Below are positions 1 to 6,806 of a stretch of DNA of 29,220 nucleotides, in pieces. Below the pieces are notes generated by a model that made no database searches, was not told where the DNA came from, and was given only the letters and a program-made list of their open reading frames with translations. The translations under genes and the position numbers were made by a program. The stretch spans positions 1-29,220 of the forward strand of contig CAZBZG010000017.1 of assembly GCA_964496245.1 (NCBI GenBank). Reading direction: 5' to 3'. The number at the start of each line of letters is the position of its first letter. Position 1 is the first letter of the stretch. Source of the DNA: CAZBZG01 sp964496245. Its GTDB lineage: Bacteria; Planctomycetota; SZUA-567.

Positions 1-2079
1 CTCTTCCTCCTCGCCAGGATCCGGCGGCAGGTCGTCATCGCCATCGCTGTCGTCGTCTACGTCGTCCCCTGTGTCATCGTCGTCCGCGTCCCCGTCGTGT
101 TCTTCGTCGTCGTCGCTGCCCCACAGGTCGTCGTCGCCCTCGCCGTCGGCGTCGCCCCACCCGTCGCCTTCACCTCCGTCTGCGTCGGGATCCATCAGCC
201 CGCCTTCACCTTCACCTTCCCCGCCAGCGCCGTCCCCGGCGCCTGCGCCCGCGCCACCGGCGCCCTCGCCGTCTTCGCCCGCACCACCGCCGCCCCCGGG
301 CGCTCCCTGCTGCGCCTGCTGCAGCGCCTTGAGCAGGGCGTGTACGGCGTGCTGGACCGTGTCGATCCGGATGGCGTTGTAGATGATGGACTTGCGGAAT
401 CCGCCCCGCGCGCGTTCCGGACGGGACAGGTAGTACATGTTTTGCTGGGTGAATTGGCTCTGCAGGAGGAACCGGATGCCGCTGAACACGGAGCGCCAGT
501 ACTTCTGCGCCCGCGCCTGGGGACCGGCGGCGCGCGCCACCGCGCACGCATCGCAGACGCCCTCCAGGTACGACGCCGTGGAACAGACATTGGGCAGCCG
601 CCCGCCGAACCCGCCGATCTTGTCCGGATACCGGCTCTTGTGGATCTGGTACCCGTCGATCAGCCAATCGTTCATCTCGAAGATAAAGTCGGCCACCTCC
701 CGCTCTTCGTCCGCGTCGTAGAGGAGCCGGTACGCCTGGGTGTGCCAGGGGACGAAGGCCGTGTTCTTGTTGTTCCGCCAGTACGCGCGGTAGTAGGGAA
801 ACGCCTTGCGCACCGCATCGAGATACGCTGTCTCGCCTGTCTGGCCATACAGACTCATGAGGGCGAGCAGCGCCTCGCCCGGATAGAAATGTTCGCCGCG
901 GCGACGGTCGGAGTGGAAATGGGTGTCGAGCGATCCATCCGTCTGCTGCAACCGGAGGATGCCCCGGGCGAGCTGGTGCTGGATCTCGCGCCGCTTCGGA
1001 TAGTCCGGCAGTTCGTTCAGGAGCAGGACGAGAAAGGCATTGTGGGCCAGCTTGGATTCGCCCTCGATCGGGATGTACGCGTAGTCCTCCGCCACCTCCC
1101 GCATGAGCACGTACCGCATGGCCCCGTCGCGCAGACGCGGCAGCATCTTCTCGGACTCGAGGAAGCCCGCGAGCTTGGCCGCGATCCACAGGGACGCGAG
1201 CTGGCGCACGTGGTTGTTCTTGTCGCTGAAGGTATCGCGATAGGGACTGTACTGGTAGTCGAAGCCCCGGCCGCCGGGATGGAGGTGCGCATCGAAATAC
1301 CCTTCGGCTCCCACCAGTGCGCTCGAGATCGTATCCGCTGAAACGTCGTCCGGCCGCATGTAGACGTTGCCCCGCGTCAGGTCGGTGATCCGGCCGTCCC
1401 GGCTTCCGAGGAACGAGAAGCTCCGGAAGCGATAGAGCCATGTGCCCGAGAGCGCGTACGCGTCGCGCGCGAGTCCCGCCTTGAGGCAGAGCCGTTCGAG
1501 CGTGCGTTTGAGCGAGTAGCTCTTCTTGACGGGGACCGTTTCCTTGAAAATGGACGTCTTGGTGCCGCGACGGACGCCGAGCGCATGCACGCCGAGTTCG
1601 ACCCCCCGCCGGACCGCGTCCCTGTCATACTCCTTGAGCACGTCCCGGTTGTAGAGCAGGCTGAACCCCAGGGTCAGGCCGGACAGCTCCTCGCGCGCAA
1701 GCGCGCCGCCGAACCGTTCGCTCTCCACGGACTTCGCGACCGCGGTCCGCACGTCTGCAGCGAGATCCTTGCCCGTGTGGCCGGCCTCGCAGCCGCGCAC
1801 CCGGCCCTCCGCGTACAGCGTGACATAGACCCGGCGGTAGCGGACGTCGATGGCCGGCGGCTTCGGCAGAGCCCCTTCCTTGCCCAGCATCTGGTCGATC
1901 AGCCCGTAGGCGTAGGCTGCCAGCGCCTGCTTTTCGGCGGGCGTCAGCTGGGCCGGGCGGCGTGGAGGGAGGCCGGGCAGCCCCGCAGACTCCCCGCCCC
2001 GGAGACCGAGGAACGCGACCGAGCAGAACGGAACCAACAGAGCTGCGGCACGCATTACACGGAACGCACGGCTTGTCAT
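1..2079 (-). CDS. Secreted AMMECR1-domain protein with helical-barrel region and acidic tail (partial, runs off left edge)
   Basis: The reading frame is open without a stop from an ATG at 2079 to base 1 (693 codons seen). The start follows AGGGGA about 7 bases upstream. Residues 1-30 look like a signal peptide (basic start, then AAALLVPFCSVAFLGL). Residues about 50-225 fit the AMMECR1 family: VYVTLYAEGRVRGCEAG resembles the family's strand plus RGC motif, and later segments match its ERLCLKAGL, daY and LYRFRSF pattern. Residues about 235-590 are rich in aromatic residues and helices, with repeated patterns such as RQLASLWIAAKLAGFLES and HFYPGEALLALMSLYG. These resemble (alpha/alpha) barrel enzymes of the terpene-cyclase or epimerase type, but I cannot name the family. 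From about residue 587 the protein becomes Gly/Ala/Glu-rich and then Asp-rich. Function is unknown. The AMMECR1 call is family knowledge applied to visible motifs; the barrel call is inference. Confidence 0.8.
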   Translation of the reverse strand, partial: MTSRAFRVMRAAALLVPFCSVAFLGLRGGESAGLPGLPPRRPAQLTPAEKQALAAYAYGLIDQMLGKEGALPKPPAIDVRYRRVYVTLYAEGRVRGCEAGHTGKDLAADVRTAVAKSVESERFGGALAREELSGLTLGFSLLYNRDVLKEYDRDAVRRGVELGVHALGVRRGTKTSIFKETVPVKKSYSLKRTLERLCLKAGLARDAYALSGTWLYRFRSFSFLGSRDGRITDLTRGNVYMRPDDVSADTISSALVGAEGYFDAHLHPGGRGFDYQYSPYRDTFSDKNNHVRQLASLWIAAKLAGFLESEKMLPRLRDGAMRYVLMREVAEDYAYIPIEGESKLAHNAFLVLLLNELPDYPKRREIQHQLARGILRLQQTDGSLDTHFHSDRRRGEHFYPGEALLALMSLYGQTGETAYLDAVRKAFPYYRAYWRNNKNTAFVPWHTQAYRLLYDADEEREVADFIFEMNDWLIDGYQIHKSRYPDKIGGFGGRLPNVCSTASYLEGVCDACAVARAAGPQARAQKYWRSVFSGIRFLLQSQFTQQNMYYLSRPERARGGFRKSIIYNAIRIDTVQHAVHALLKALQQAQQGAPGGGGGAGEDGEGAGGAGAGAGDGAGGEGEGEGGLMDPDADGGEGDGWGDADGEGDDDLWGSDDDEEHDGDADDDDTGDDVDDDSDGDDDLPPDPGEEEE

Positions 2080-2130
2080 CGGCTGTCCCCTGAGACCGCG
2101 CAGCAGGGAGCGCCCGCGCGCGTCGGCCAT

Positions 2131-2158
2131 AGCATATCGCCCAGGGGCCTTCTGTCCA
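2131..2158 (-). promoter_or_regulatory. Putative sigma70-like promoter for the AMMECR1-domain gene
   Basis: On the minus strand TGGACA (2153-2158) and TATGCT (2131-2136) are separated by 16 bp. They lie about 50 bases upstream of the ATG at 2079. Only similarity to the consensus supports this. Confidence 0.4.
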
Positions 2159-2175
2159 TCGAAAAGTGGGCGGTC

Positions 2176-2194
2176 GCGCGGGCGCCGCCCGCGC
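2176..2194. repeat. Perfect GC inverted repeat in the divergent intergenic region
   Basis: GCGCGGGCG and CGCCCGCGC flank a single C, giving a 9-bp palindrome between the divergent promoters of the AMMECR1-domain and HprK-like genes. It could be an operator, or chance in GC-rich DNA. Confidence 0.3.
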
Positions 2195-2296
2195 AAGGGG
2201 GAACTTCCCGGATCCGTCTGCCCGTGGTGCACTTGCGCGCTGTGGCGAAGCACGACCGCCCCCTACCGACCCGCGCAGGCCAGCGCAAACCCCGAC

Positions 2297-2325
2297 TTGC
2301 GAAGCCATCCCAGCCCCCGTATACT
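2297..2325 (+). promoter_or_regulatory. Putative sigma70-like promoter for the HprK-like gene
   Basis: TTGCGA (2297-2302) and TATACT (2320-2325) are separated by exactly 17 bp. A ribosome binding site (GGAGG at about 2337) and the ATG at 2352 follow. The same -10 box and a near-identical -35 box precede the GspE/PilB-like gene at 27075-27103, which supports a shared housekeeping promoter type. Confidence 0.6.
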
Positions 2326-2351
2326 CCACCCCTGACGGAGGCGGGGATCCC

Positions 2352-3089
2352 ATGGCACATGCAGCGATTCGGGTGGGGGACGTGGATCTCTACGCGGGCA
2401 CGGCCGAGGCGGACCTGGGCCTGTCGCGCTTCTTCGAGAGCGCCCGCGGCACGCCCATGGCCACGCTCGAGATCCTCTGCGCCCCCAAGGCCGGGGGCGA
2501 CGACGCGGTCGGCCCGATCTTCCAGGACCGCACACTCCACATCGTGATCGAAGATGTGGAGCGCGACCTGTTCGAGATCTTCCGGCACATCGGATACCTG
2601 GCCGGCGTCTGGAGTCCTTGCTACGCCTTCGTGCATGCGGCCGGCCTGCTCCTGCAGGGCAAGGGGGTGCTGCTCCTCGGTCGCTCGGGCCACGGCAAGT
2701 CCACCCTGGCCGCACGGCTCGGCGGCACCGTGATCGACGACGACATGCTGCTCGTGGACGAGACCGAGATGGTCCGCGTCTCCCAATACGGGGCGCACAT
2801 CAAAGCCGACGGACGCACCGTGCGGCTGGCCGAAGACGAGCACGAACGGGCGCCGGTCGACTGCATCTTCCTGCTCGACCGGAACGCCGAGCCCGGCCGG
2901 GTCGATCCAATCCAGGCATCAACCATCCAACCGCGGGAGACCTTCGACGACCACCTCCATCCCCGGCTCTTTGCGCGCTACGAAGCCAAGAGCGCCCTTG
3001 CTTTGCGCGCGCCCGCCTTTCGCATCGGCACCCGCCGGGCCCCGGCCGAGAGCCAGCGCATGATCGAGTACGTGCTGGAGCACCTGTGA
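2352..3089 (+). CDS. HPr kinase/phosphorylase-like P-loop protein
   Basis: The product has 245 residues. A Walker A loop reads GRSGHGKST (residues 110-118), followed by VIDDDMLLVDE, where the acidic pair matches the Walker B-like DD of HprK. This places it in the HPr kinase/PEP carboxykinase-like fold. It lacks the HprK N-terminal domain, and I do not see the HprK signature around RGxxxxDI. It may therefore phosphorylate something other than HPr-Ser46, or be a nucleotide-dependent regulator. The residues before the P-loop (about 1-100) are unassigned. The ATG at 2352 was chosen because GGAGG sits just upstream; the frame is open 62 codons further upstream but that part looks non-coding. It probably has its own promoter at 2297-2325. 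Confidence 0.8.
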   Translation: MAHAAIRVGDVDLYAGTAEADLGLSRFFESARGTPMATLEILCAPKAGGDDAVGPIFQDRTLHIVIEDVERDLFEIFRHIGYLAGVWSPCYAFVHAAGLLLQGKGVLLLGRSGHGKSTLAARLGGTVIDDDMLLVDETEMVRVSQYGAHIKADGRTVRLAEDEHERAPVDCIFLLDRNAEPGRVDPIQASTIQPRETFDDHLHPRLFARYEAKSALALRAPAFRIGTRRAPAESQRMIEYVLEHL

Positions 3090-3113
3090 GCCCGGCCGTG
3101 CCGGCCGCGGGCT
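3089..3113 (+). terminator. Possible intrinsic terminator after the HprK-like gene
   Basis: AGCCC pairs with GGGCT around an inner GCCG/CGGC stem with a TGC loop, followed by only three T. It starts at the stop codon. The short T run and the internal bulge make it weak. Confidence 0.35.
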
Positions 3114-3142
3114 TTGACATGCCGGAGAACTTCCGTTAGAGT
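3114..3142 (+). promoter_or_regulatory. Putative sigma70 promoter for the coiled-coil membrane protein
   Basis: A consensus TTGACA (3114-3119) is followed after 17 bp by TAGAGT (3137-3142). The gene starts 60 bases further on. It suggests this gene is transcribed independently of the HprK-like gene. Confidence 0.6.
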
Positions 3143-3202
3143 GACCCCCGCCGCGCGGGTCCAGGAACCCCGCGCGCCACGCAAGCGATCGCAGGAGACC
3201 GC

Positions 3203-3688
3203 ATGCCCGCCGCCCCCTCTTCGGACGAGGACATCCTCACCAACGAGGAACGCAGGGAGATCGAGCAGGAAGTCGCAGATCTCGAGAAGGAACTCGAGCG
3301 CTTCCAGAAGGAGAAGGAGCGCGTGCGGGCGATCGTGGGCAGCATCGGGGGCGTGCCCAGGTTCCATTCCAAGATCGCCAACTACCTGATCGCCGCGGTC
3401 ATCATCGCATGCCTCGTGCTTTCGCTCTGGGCAGAAACGGCAGTGGTGCAGCTGGCCATGGTCGAGGTCGCGATCGCCGTACTCTCCTTCAAGTTGATCT
3501 ACGTCATCTACCAGCAGTCGCGGGTGAACCACTTCCAACTCTGGGTGCTGACCGCGCTCGAGTGGCGCATGGACGAATTGTTCCGTCTGCTGCGCGAAGA
3601 GCAACGCGCGCGGCAGACATCCGCGCCGCACGCGGCCGATGCCGACAGCGCAGGAGACGAGACCTCCGGCGCTGCCTCGCAGGCATGA
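3203..3688 (+). CDS. Small membrane protein with N-terminal coiled coil, function unknown
   Basis: The product has 161 residues. Residues about 12-48 are heptad-like and highly charged (EERREIEQEVADLEKELERF), a likely coiled coil. Two hydrophobic segments follow: YLIAAVIIACLVLSLW (about 62-77) and VVQLAMVEVAIAVLSFKLIYVIY (about 81-103). The C-terminal part is soluble and ends in an Ala/Asp-rich tail. A ribosome binding site AGGAGA precedes the ATG. I do not recognise the family. Two membrane spans with a cytoplasmic coiled coil suggest a scaffold or assembly role, but nothing in the neighbourhood confirms it. Confidence 0.8.
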   Translation: MPAAPSSDEDILTNEERREIEQEVADLEKELERFQKEKERVRAIVGSIGGVPRFHSKIANYLIAAVIIACLVLSLWAETAVVQLAMVEVAIAVLSFKLIYVIYQQSRVNHFQLWVLTALEWRMDELFRLLREEQRARQTSAPHAADADSAGDETSGAASQA

Positions 3689-3694
3689 ACCCCT

Positions 3695-3976
3695 CTACCC
3701 GTCTCCTCCTGCCTCTGCAGCGGATGCGCCGTCACGCCTTGCACCGGATGCTTCGTGCACCCGGGCGTAGCGGTAGTAGGTCTCGCGCATGAGCACGCCC
3801 AGCGCGGTCTGGCCCGACCAGCCCCACCGGTTGCCGTAATCGTCCTTGGACGGGTCCCATGAGCCTTTCGCGTCCTCGGCCGTGCCCTGCACGCTGTGGC
3901 AGAGACCGACCACCGGCCCGTGGCTGCGTTCGTTGAGGAGCCAGGTCACGCCCGGCCAAGGCGCGTCCCTGATCAT
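3695..3976 (-). pseudogene. C-terminal fragment of an unrecognised protein
   Basis: From an ATG at 3976 to TAG at 3695 the minus strand encodes about 93 residues. The first 70 look truly coding: nearly every codon ends in G or C and the peptide is Trp/Tyr/Gly-rich (WPGVTWLLNERSHGPVVG, DDYGNRWGWSGQTALGVL, RETYYRYARV). The last 20 residues are low quality. It resembles the C-terminal end of a larger, perhaps secreted protein, but I do not recognise the family. The upstream part is missing, because beyond 3976 the DNA encodes an AraC-type domain on the other strand. It is therefore either a gene remnant or a small intact gene. Confidence 0.4.
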
Positions 3977-4364
3977 GGGCCTGCTCGCCACCCTGGCCGA
4001 TGCGGGGGCCGAGAGCACCGGCCGGACTGCGACCGCGCACCTCGTGCGCGAAGCCCGCCGGCTCGTGGCCGCGCACATCGAAGGCGACGTCAACGTCTCG
4101 GACCTGGCCCGGGAGCTTTCGGTCTCGGCCGCCCACCTCTGCCGGGTCTTCCGCCGCGAGCTGGGGCTGAGGCCGCTGCAGTACCTCACGCAGGAGAAGG
4201 TGCGCCACGCCTGCGAACTCCTCCGCGACACCCAGCAGAGCTGCAAGGAGATCAGCGCACGCCTCGGCTACGACAACGCCTCCCACTTCGCCCGCACCTT
4301 CCGCCGCGTCACCGGCACCACGCCCCGGGCCTTCCGGCAGCAGGGCGGCGTGCCGGTGGTGTGA
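3975..4364 (+). CDS. AraC-family DNA-binding domain, apparently N-terminally truncated
   Basis: Residues about 20-122 form a typical AraC/XylS double helix-turn-helix. The first is VNVSDLARELSVSAAHLCRVF and the second is SCKEISARLGYDNASHFART, ending with the family's FRRVTGTTPRAFR signature. Only about 130 residues remain from the ATG at 3975, so the usual sensor domain is missing. The plus frame is open back to an ATG at 3846, but that extension is antisense to the coding-like minus-strand fragment and does not resemble a sensor domain. There is no ribosome binding site before 3975. It is either a remnant, a chimeric join in the assembly, or a stand-alone DNA-binding domain. Confidence 0.7.
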   Translation: MGLLATLADAGAESTGRTATAHLVREARRLVAAHIEGDVNVSDLARELSVSAAHLCRVFRRELGLRPLQYLTQEKVRHACELLRDTQQSCKEISARLGYDNASHFARTFRRVTGTTPRAFRQQGGVPVV

Positions 4365-4492
4365 GGCAAACGCGACCCGCGGCTCCAGACAGGACCACGG
4401 GATCAGCAGGATTGCCTTCCATCATCCGGTCCCTCCTGTTAAGCTGTCCGCAGCAGGAGCGCCCGGCCTGTCGACCGCACGGGAGGATTGCC

Positions 4493-5044
4493 ATGAAGAA
4501 TATCGCCGTACGCATGGACCGGCCGCACCTCGAGGACCTGCCGGACAAGACCGTGCCCGCGCCCTACGACTTCCGCTGGTACCAGGCCGGCGACGAAGAA
4601 GCCTGGGTCCGCATCCACGAACGCGCCGACGACTACAACGAGGCGAGCTTGCAGCTCTTTCGCGACCAGTTCGGCGACGACGCGGCCCGTTTGTCTGAAC
4701 GCCAGGGCTACCTCCTCGACCCGGAGGGTGCACCCGTGGGCACGGCCTCGGCCTGGCGGGACCCAAACGATCCGGAGAACTGGGGACGCGTGCACTGGGT
4801 GGCGATCGTGCCGACCCACCAGGGCAAGAAGCTGAGCCGCCCGCTCATGGGGCAGATCCTGCAACGGCTCCAGGAGCTGGGGCACGAGAAGACGTACCTG
4901 ATGACCAACACGGACCGCCTGCCGGCCATCCACCTCTATCTCAAACTCGGCTTCCGGCCGGCCGTGCGCAGCGACGAGGAACGGGCCGGTTGGGAGGCGG
5001 TGGGCAGGGCCCTGGGCCGGGACGATCTACTCGCGGAGGGGTAA
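4493..5044 (+). CDS. GNAT-family N-acetyltransferase
   Basis: The product has 183 residues. Its core follows the GNAT pattern: VHWVAIVPTHQGKKLSRPLM matches beta4 plus the acetyl-CoA pyrophosphate loop (motif A, usually Q/RxxGxG/A, here a looser QGKKLS). YLMTNTDRLPAIHLYLKLGF matches the C-terminal motif B, in which the Asn/Tyr and LGF are typical. The substrate is unknown. The start is supported by GGGAGG (4481-4486), seven bases before the ATG. Upstream (4365-4492) I see no convincing promoter. Confidence 0.82.
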   Translation: MKNIAVRMDRPHLEDLPDKTVPAPYDFRWYQAGDEEAWVRIHERADDYNEASLQLFRDQFGDDAARLSERQGYLLDPEGAPVGTASAWRDPNDPENWGRVHWVAIVPTHQGKKLSRPLMGQILQRLQELGHEKTYLMTNTDRLPAIHLYLKLGFRPAVRSDEERAGWEAVGRALGRDDLLAEG

Positions 5045-5057
5045 CTGCCGCTCGACG

Positions 5058-5100
5058 CTATCCCGCATTTTGCGCTTGTGGCAGGCGGCTTCCGGGATAG
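5058..5100. repeat. Inverted repeat flanking and overlapping the ligase promoter
   Basis: CTATCCCG (5058-5065) and CGGGATAG (5093-5100) are perfect 8-base inverted copies 27 bp apart. The right copy overlaps the proposed -10 box. This spacing suits a regulator bound at two half-sites or DNA looping, but chance is possible. Confidence 0.35.
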
Positions 5101-5103
5101 GAT
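5076..5103 (+). promoter_or_regulatory. Putative promoter for the Aas-like ligase
   Basis: TTGTGG (5076-5081) and TAGGAT (5098-5103) are separated by 16 bp, about 40 bases upstream of the ATG at 5144. Confidence 0.4.
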
Positions 5104-5143
5104 CGGCCCGTAGACACGCGCGCCTCGCGCCGGAGCTTCCGCC

Positions 5144-6658
5144 ATGCTGCTTTCCCACGCGTTCATCGAGACAGCCAAGCGCTACGGTTCCAAGACCGCC
5201 GTGGTCGACGGCTCCCTCGGCCTGCGGTTCACGTACACGCGGCTGCTCACAGGTTCGCTCCTGTTCGCGCGCCGGTTCGCGGCCTGGCCCGGGGAGCGCG
5301 TGGGGGTCATGCTTCCCAACTCCGCAGGGGCCATGCTCGCGGTGACCGGACTCGTCGCAGCCGGCAAGGTGCCGGTCATGATCAACTTCTCCACGGGCGC
5401 GGCTGCGAACTGCGCCTACGCGCAAGAGACCTGCGGACTCGCACGCATCCTGACCGCGCGCAAGCTGCTCGCAGCCGTGGACTGCCCGGCCACAGAGGGC
5501 ATGTGCATGGTCGAGGACCTGCTGGGGCAGGTGAGGAGCCCCGAGAAGGTTCTGGCGCGATTGCGGGCCCTGCTCCCGGCGTCGTGGATCCAGCGCTCTC
5601 TTCCAGCCGTGGAGCCCGATCGGGACGCGGTGATCCTCTTCACGAGCGGGAGCGAGCGCGCGCCCAAGGCCGTGCCCCTGACACACGCGAACCTCGCGAG
5701 CAACATCCAAGCCTCGGTCCGGGCCCTGGCACTCGAGAGCGACGACGTGATGATGTCGATCCTGCCCTTCTTCCACGTCTTCGGCATCAGCGTCAATCTG
5801 TGGCTCCCGCTCCTCACGGGCATGAGGGCGGTCACTTGGGCGAGCCCGCTCGACTACGCGCACATCCCGCGCCTCGTGCGCGAGGAGAAGGCCACCGTGC
5901 TCGCCGCAACGCCCCTCTTTCTCAAGGCCTATCTCGAGGGGGCAGCGCCCGGCGACTTCGAGAGCCTGCGCCTCGTGGTCGCGGGCGCGGACCGCCTGCC
6001 GGACGCGCTCCGGCGGACGTACAAGGAGCGGCACAACATCGACCTCCTCGAAGGCTACGGCACCACGGAGACGAGTCCCGTGATCTCGGTCAACACGCCG
6101 GAAGCGAACCGGCCGGGGAGCATCGGCCGGCCGATTCCCGGGGTGGAGGTGAGCATCGCCCACCCCGAAACCGACGCCGTACAGCCGGCGGGCGAAACGG
6201 GACGCATCCTGGTCCGCGGGCCGCTCGTCATGCAGGGCTACCTCAACGCGCCCGAGGAGAACGCCGCGCGGCTGCGGGACGGATGGTACGACACCGGCGA
6301 CATGGGGCGTCTGGATGCGGACGGTTTCCTGTGGCACTGCGGCCGCCTGCGCCGGTTCGTCAAGGTGGGCGGGGAGATGGTCTCGCTCGCGCGCACCGAG
6401 GCCGCGCTCGAGGCCGCGCTGCCCGCGGACACGGCCTGCTGCGTGGTGGATGTGCCCGACAAGCGCAAGGGCGCGCGCATCGTCGCGGCCGTGAACCGGC
6501 CCGTGGACCGGCAGGCCGTGCTGGCCGCCATCGGCGACACGCTCCCGCCGTTCGCCCTGCCCCGCCGGTTCGTTGTACTGGACGACCTCCCGCTCACCGC
6601 CACCCGCAAGGTCGACTTCCGCGCGGTGGCTGCGCTCGTGCGGGAGCGGCTGGGGTGA
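5144..6658 (+). CDS. Aas-like AMP-forming acyl-ACP/acyl-CoA synthetase
   Basis: The product has 504 residues and belongs to the adenylate-forming ANL superfamily. Visible core motifs are LFTSGSERAPKAVPLTH (phosphate-binding loop), GYGTTETSPV (adenine/phosphate motif), GWYDTGDMG (ribose-binding Asp), and TRKVDF near the C-terminus, which carries the likely catalytic Lys. The run from SILPFFHVFGISVNLWLPLL to VISVNTP closely resembles the ligase half of E. coli Aas, which loads fatty acids on ACP to reacylate lysophospholipid. The PlsC-type acyltransferase half of Aas is absent. A role in fatty acid activation for membrane lipid salvage is inferred. GGAG precedes the ATG. Confidence 0.85.
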   Translation: MLLSHAFIETAKRYGSKTAVVDGSLGLRFTYTRLLTGSLLFARRFAAWPGERVGVMLPNSAGAMLAVTGLVAAGKVPVMINFSTGAAANCAYAQETCGLARILTARKLLAAVDCPATEGMCMVEDLLGQVRSPEKVLARLRALLPASWIQRSLPAVEPDRDAVILFTSGSERAPKAVPLTHANLASNIQASVRALALESDDVMMSILPFFHVFGISVNLWLPLLTGMRAVTWASPLDYAHIPRLVREEKATVLAATPLFLKAYLEGAAPGDFESLRLVVAGADRLPDALRRTYKERHNIDLLEGYGTTETSPVISVNTPEANRPGSIGRPIPGVEVSIAHPETDAVQPAGETGRILVRGPLVMQGYLNAPEENAARLRDGWYDTGDMGRLDADGFLWHCGRLRRFVKVGGEMVSLARTEAALEAALPADTACCVVDVPDKRKGARIVAAVNRPVDRQAVLAAIGDTLPPFALPRRFVVLDDLPLTATRKVDFRAVAALVRERLG

Positions 6659-6672
6659 GCCGAACGCCGGGT

Positions 6673-6704
6673 CCGACCGCGCGGCGGATGCCGGACGCGG
6701 TCGG
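6673..6704 (+). terminator. Hairpin after the ligase gene, possible terminator
   Basis: CCGACCGCG (6673-6681) and CGCGGTCGG (6696-6704) form a perfect 9-bp stem with a 14-base loop, 14 bases after the stop codon. There is no T run, so intrinsic termination is uncertain. The rest of 6659-6806 shows no clear promoter. Confidence 0.35.
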
Positions 6705-6806
6705 CGCGCGACTGCCGTGGGTGGCGAAAGGGCGGCTGGCGCCCTGCGATGCGCGGCCAGCGATCGACGTGACGCAGCGAATACAAGACGCAACAGGAGG
6801 CTGGAC

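Noticed and set aside
1..320. Tandem repeat or CRISPR-like array in the repetitive left edge
   Set aside because: The repetition is irregular and keeps one open reading frame; there are no equal-length repeats with spacers. It is a low-complexity coding tail.
97..1341. Plus-strand open frame of 414 codons near the left edge
   Set aside because: The minus strand here encodes the AMMECR1-domain protein in one continuous frame with signal peptide and family motifs; the plus frame is its shadow.
3846..3974. Longer N-terminus for the AraC-type protein
   Set aside because: The extra 43 residues do not resemble an AraC sensor domain and are antisense to a coding-like segment.
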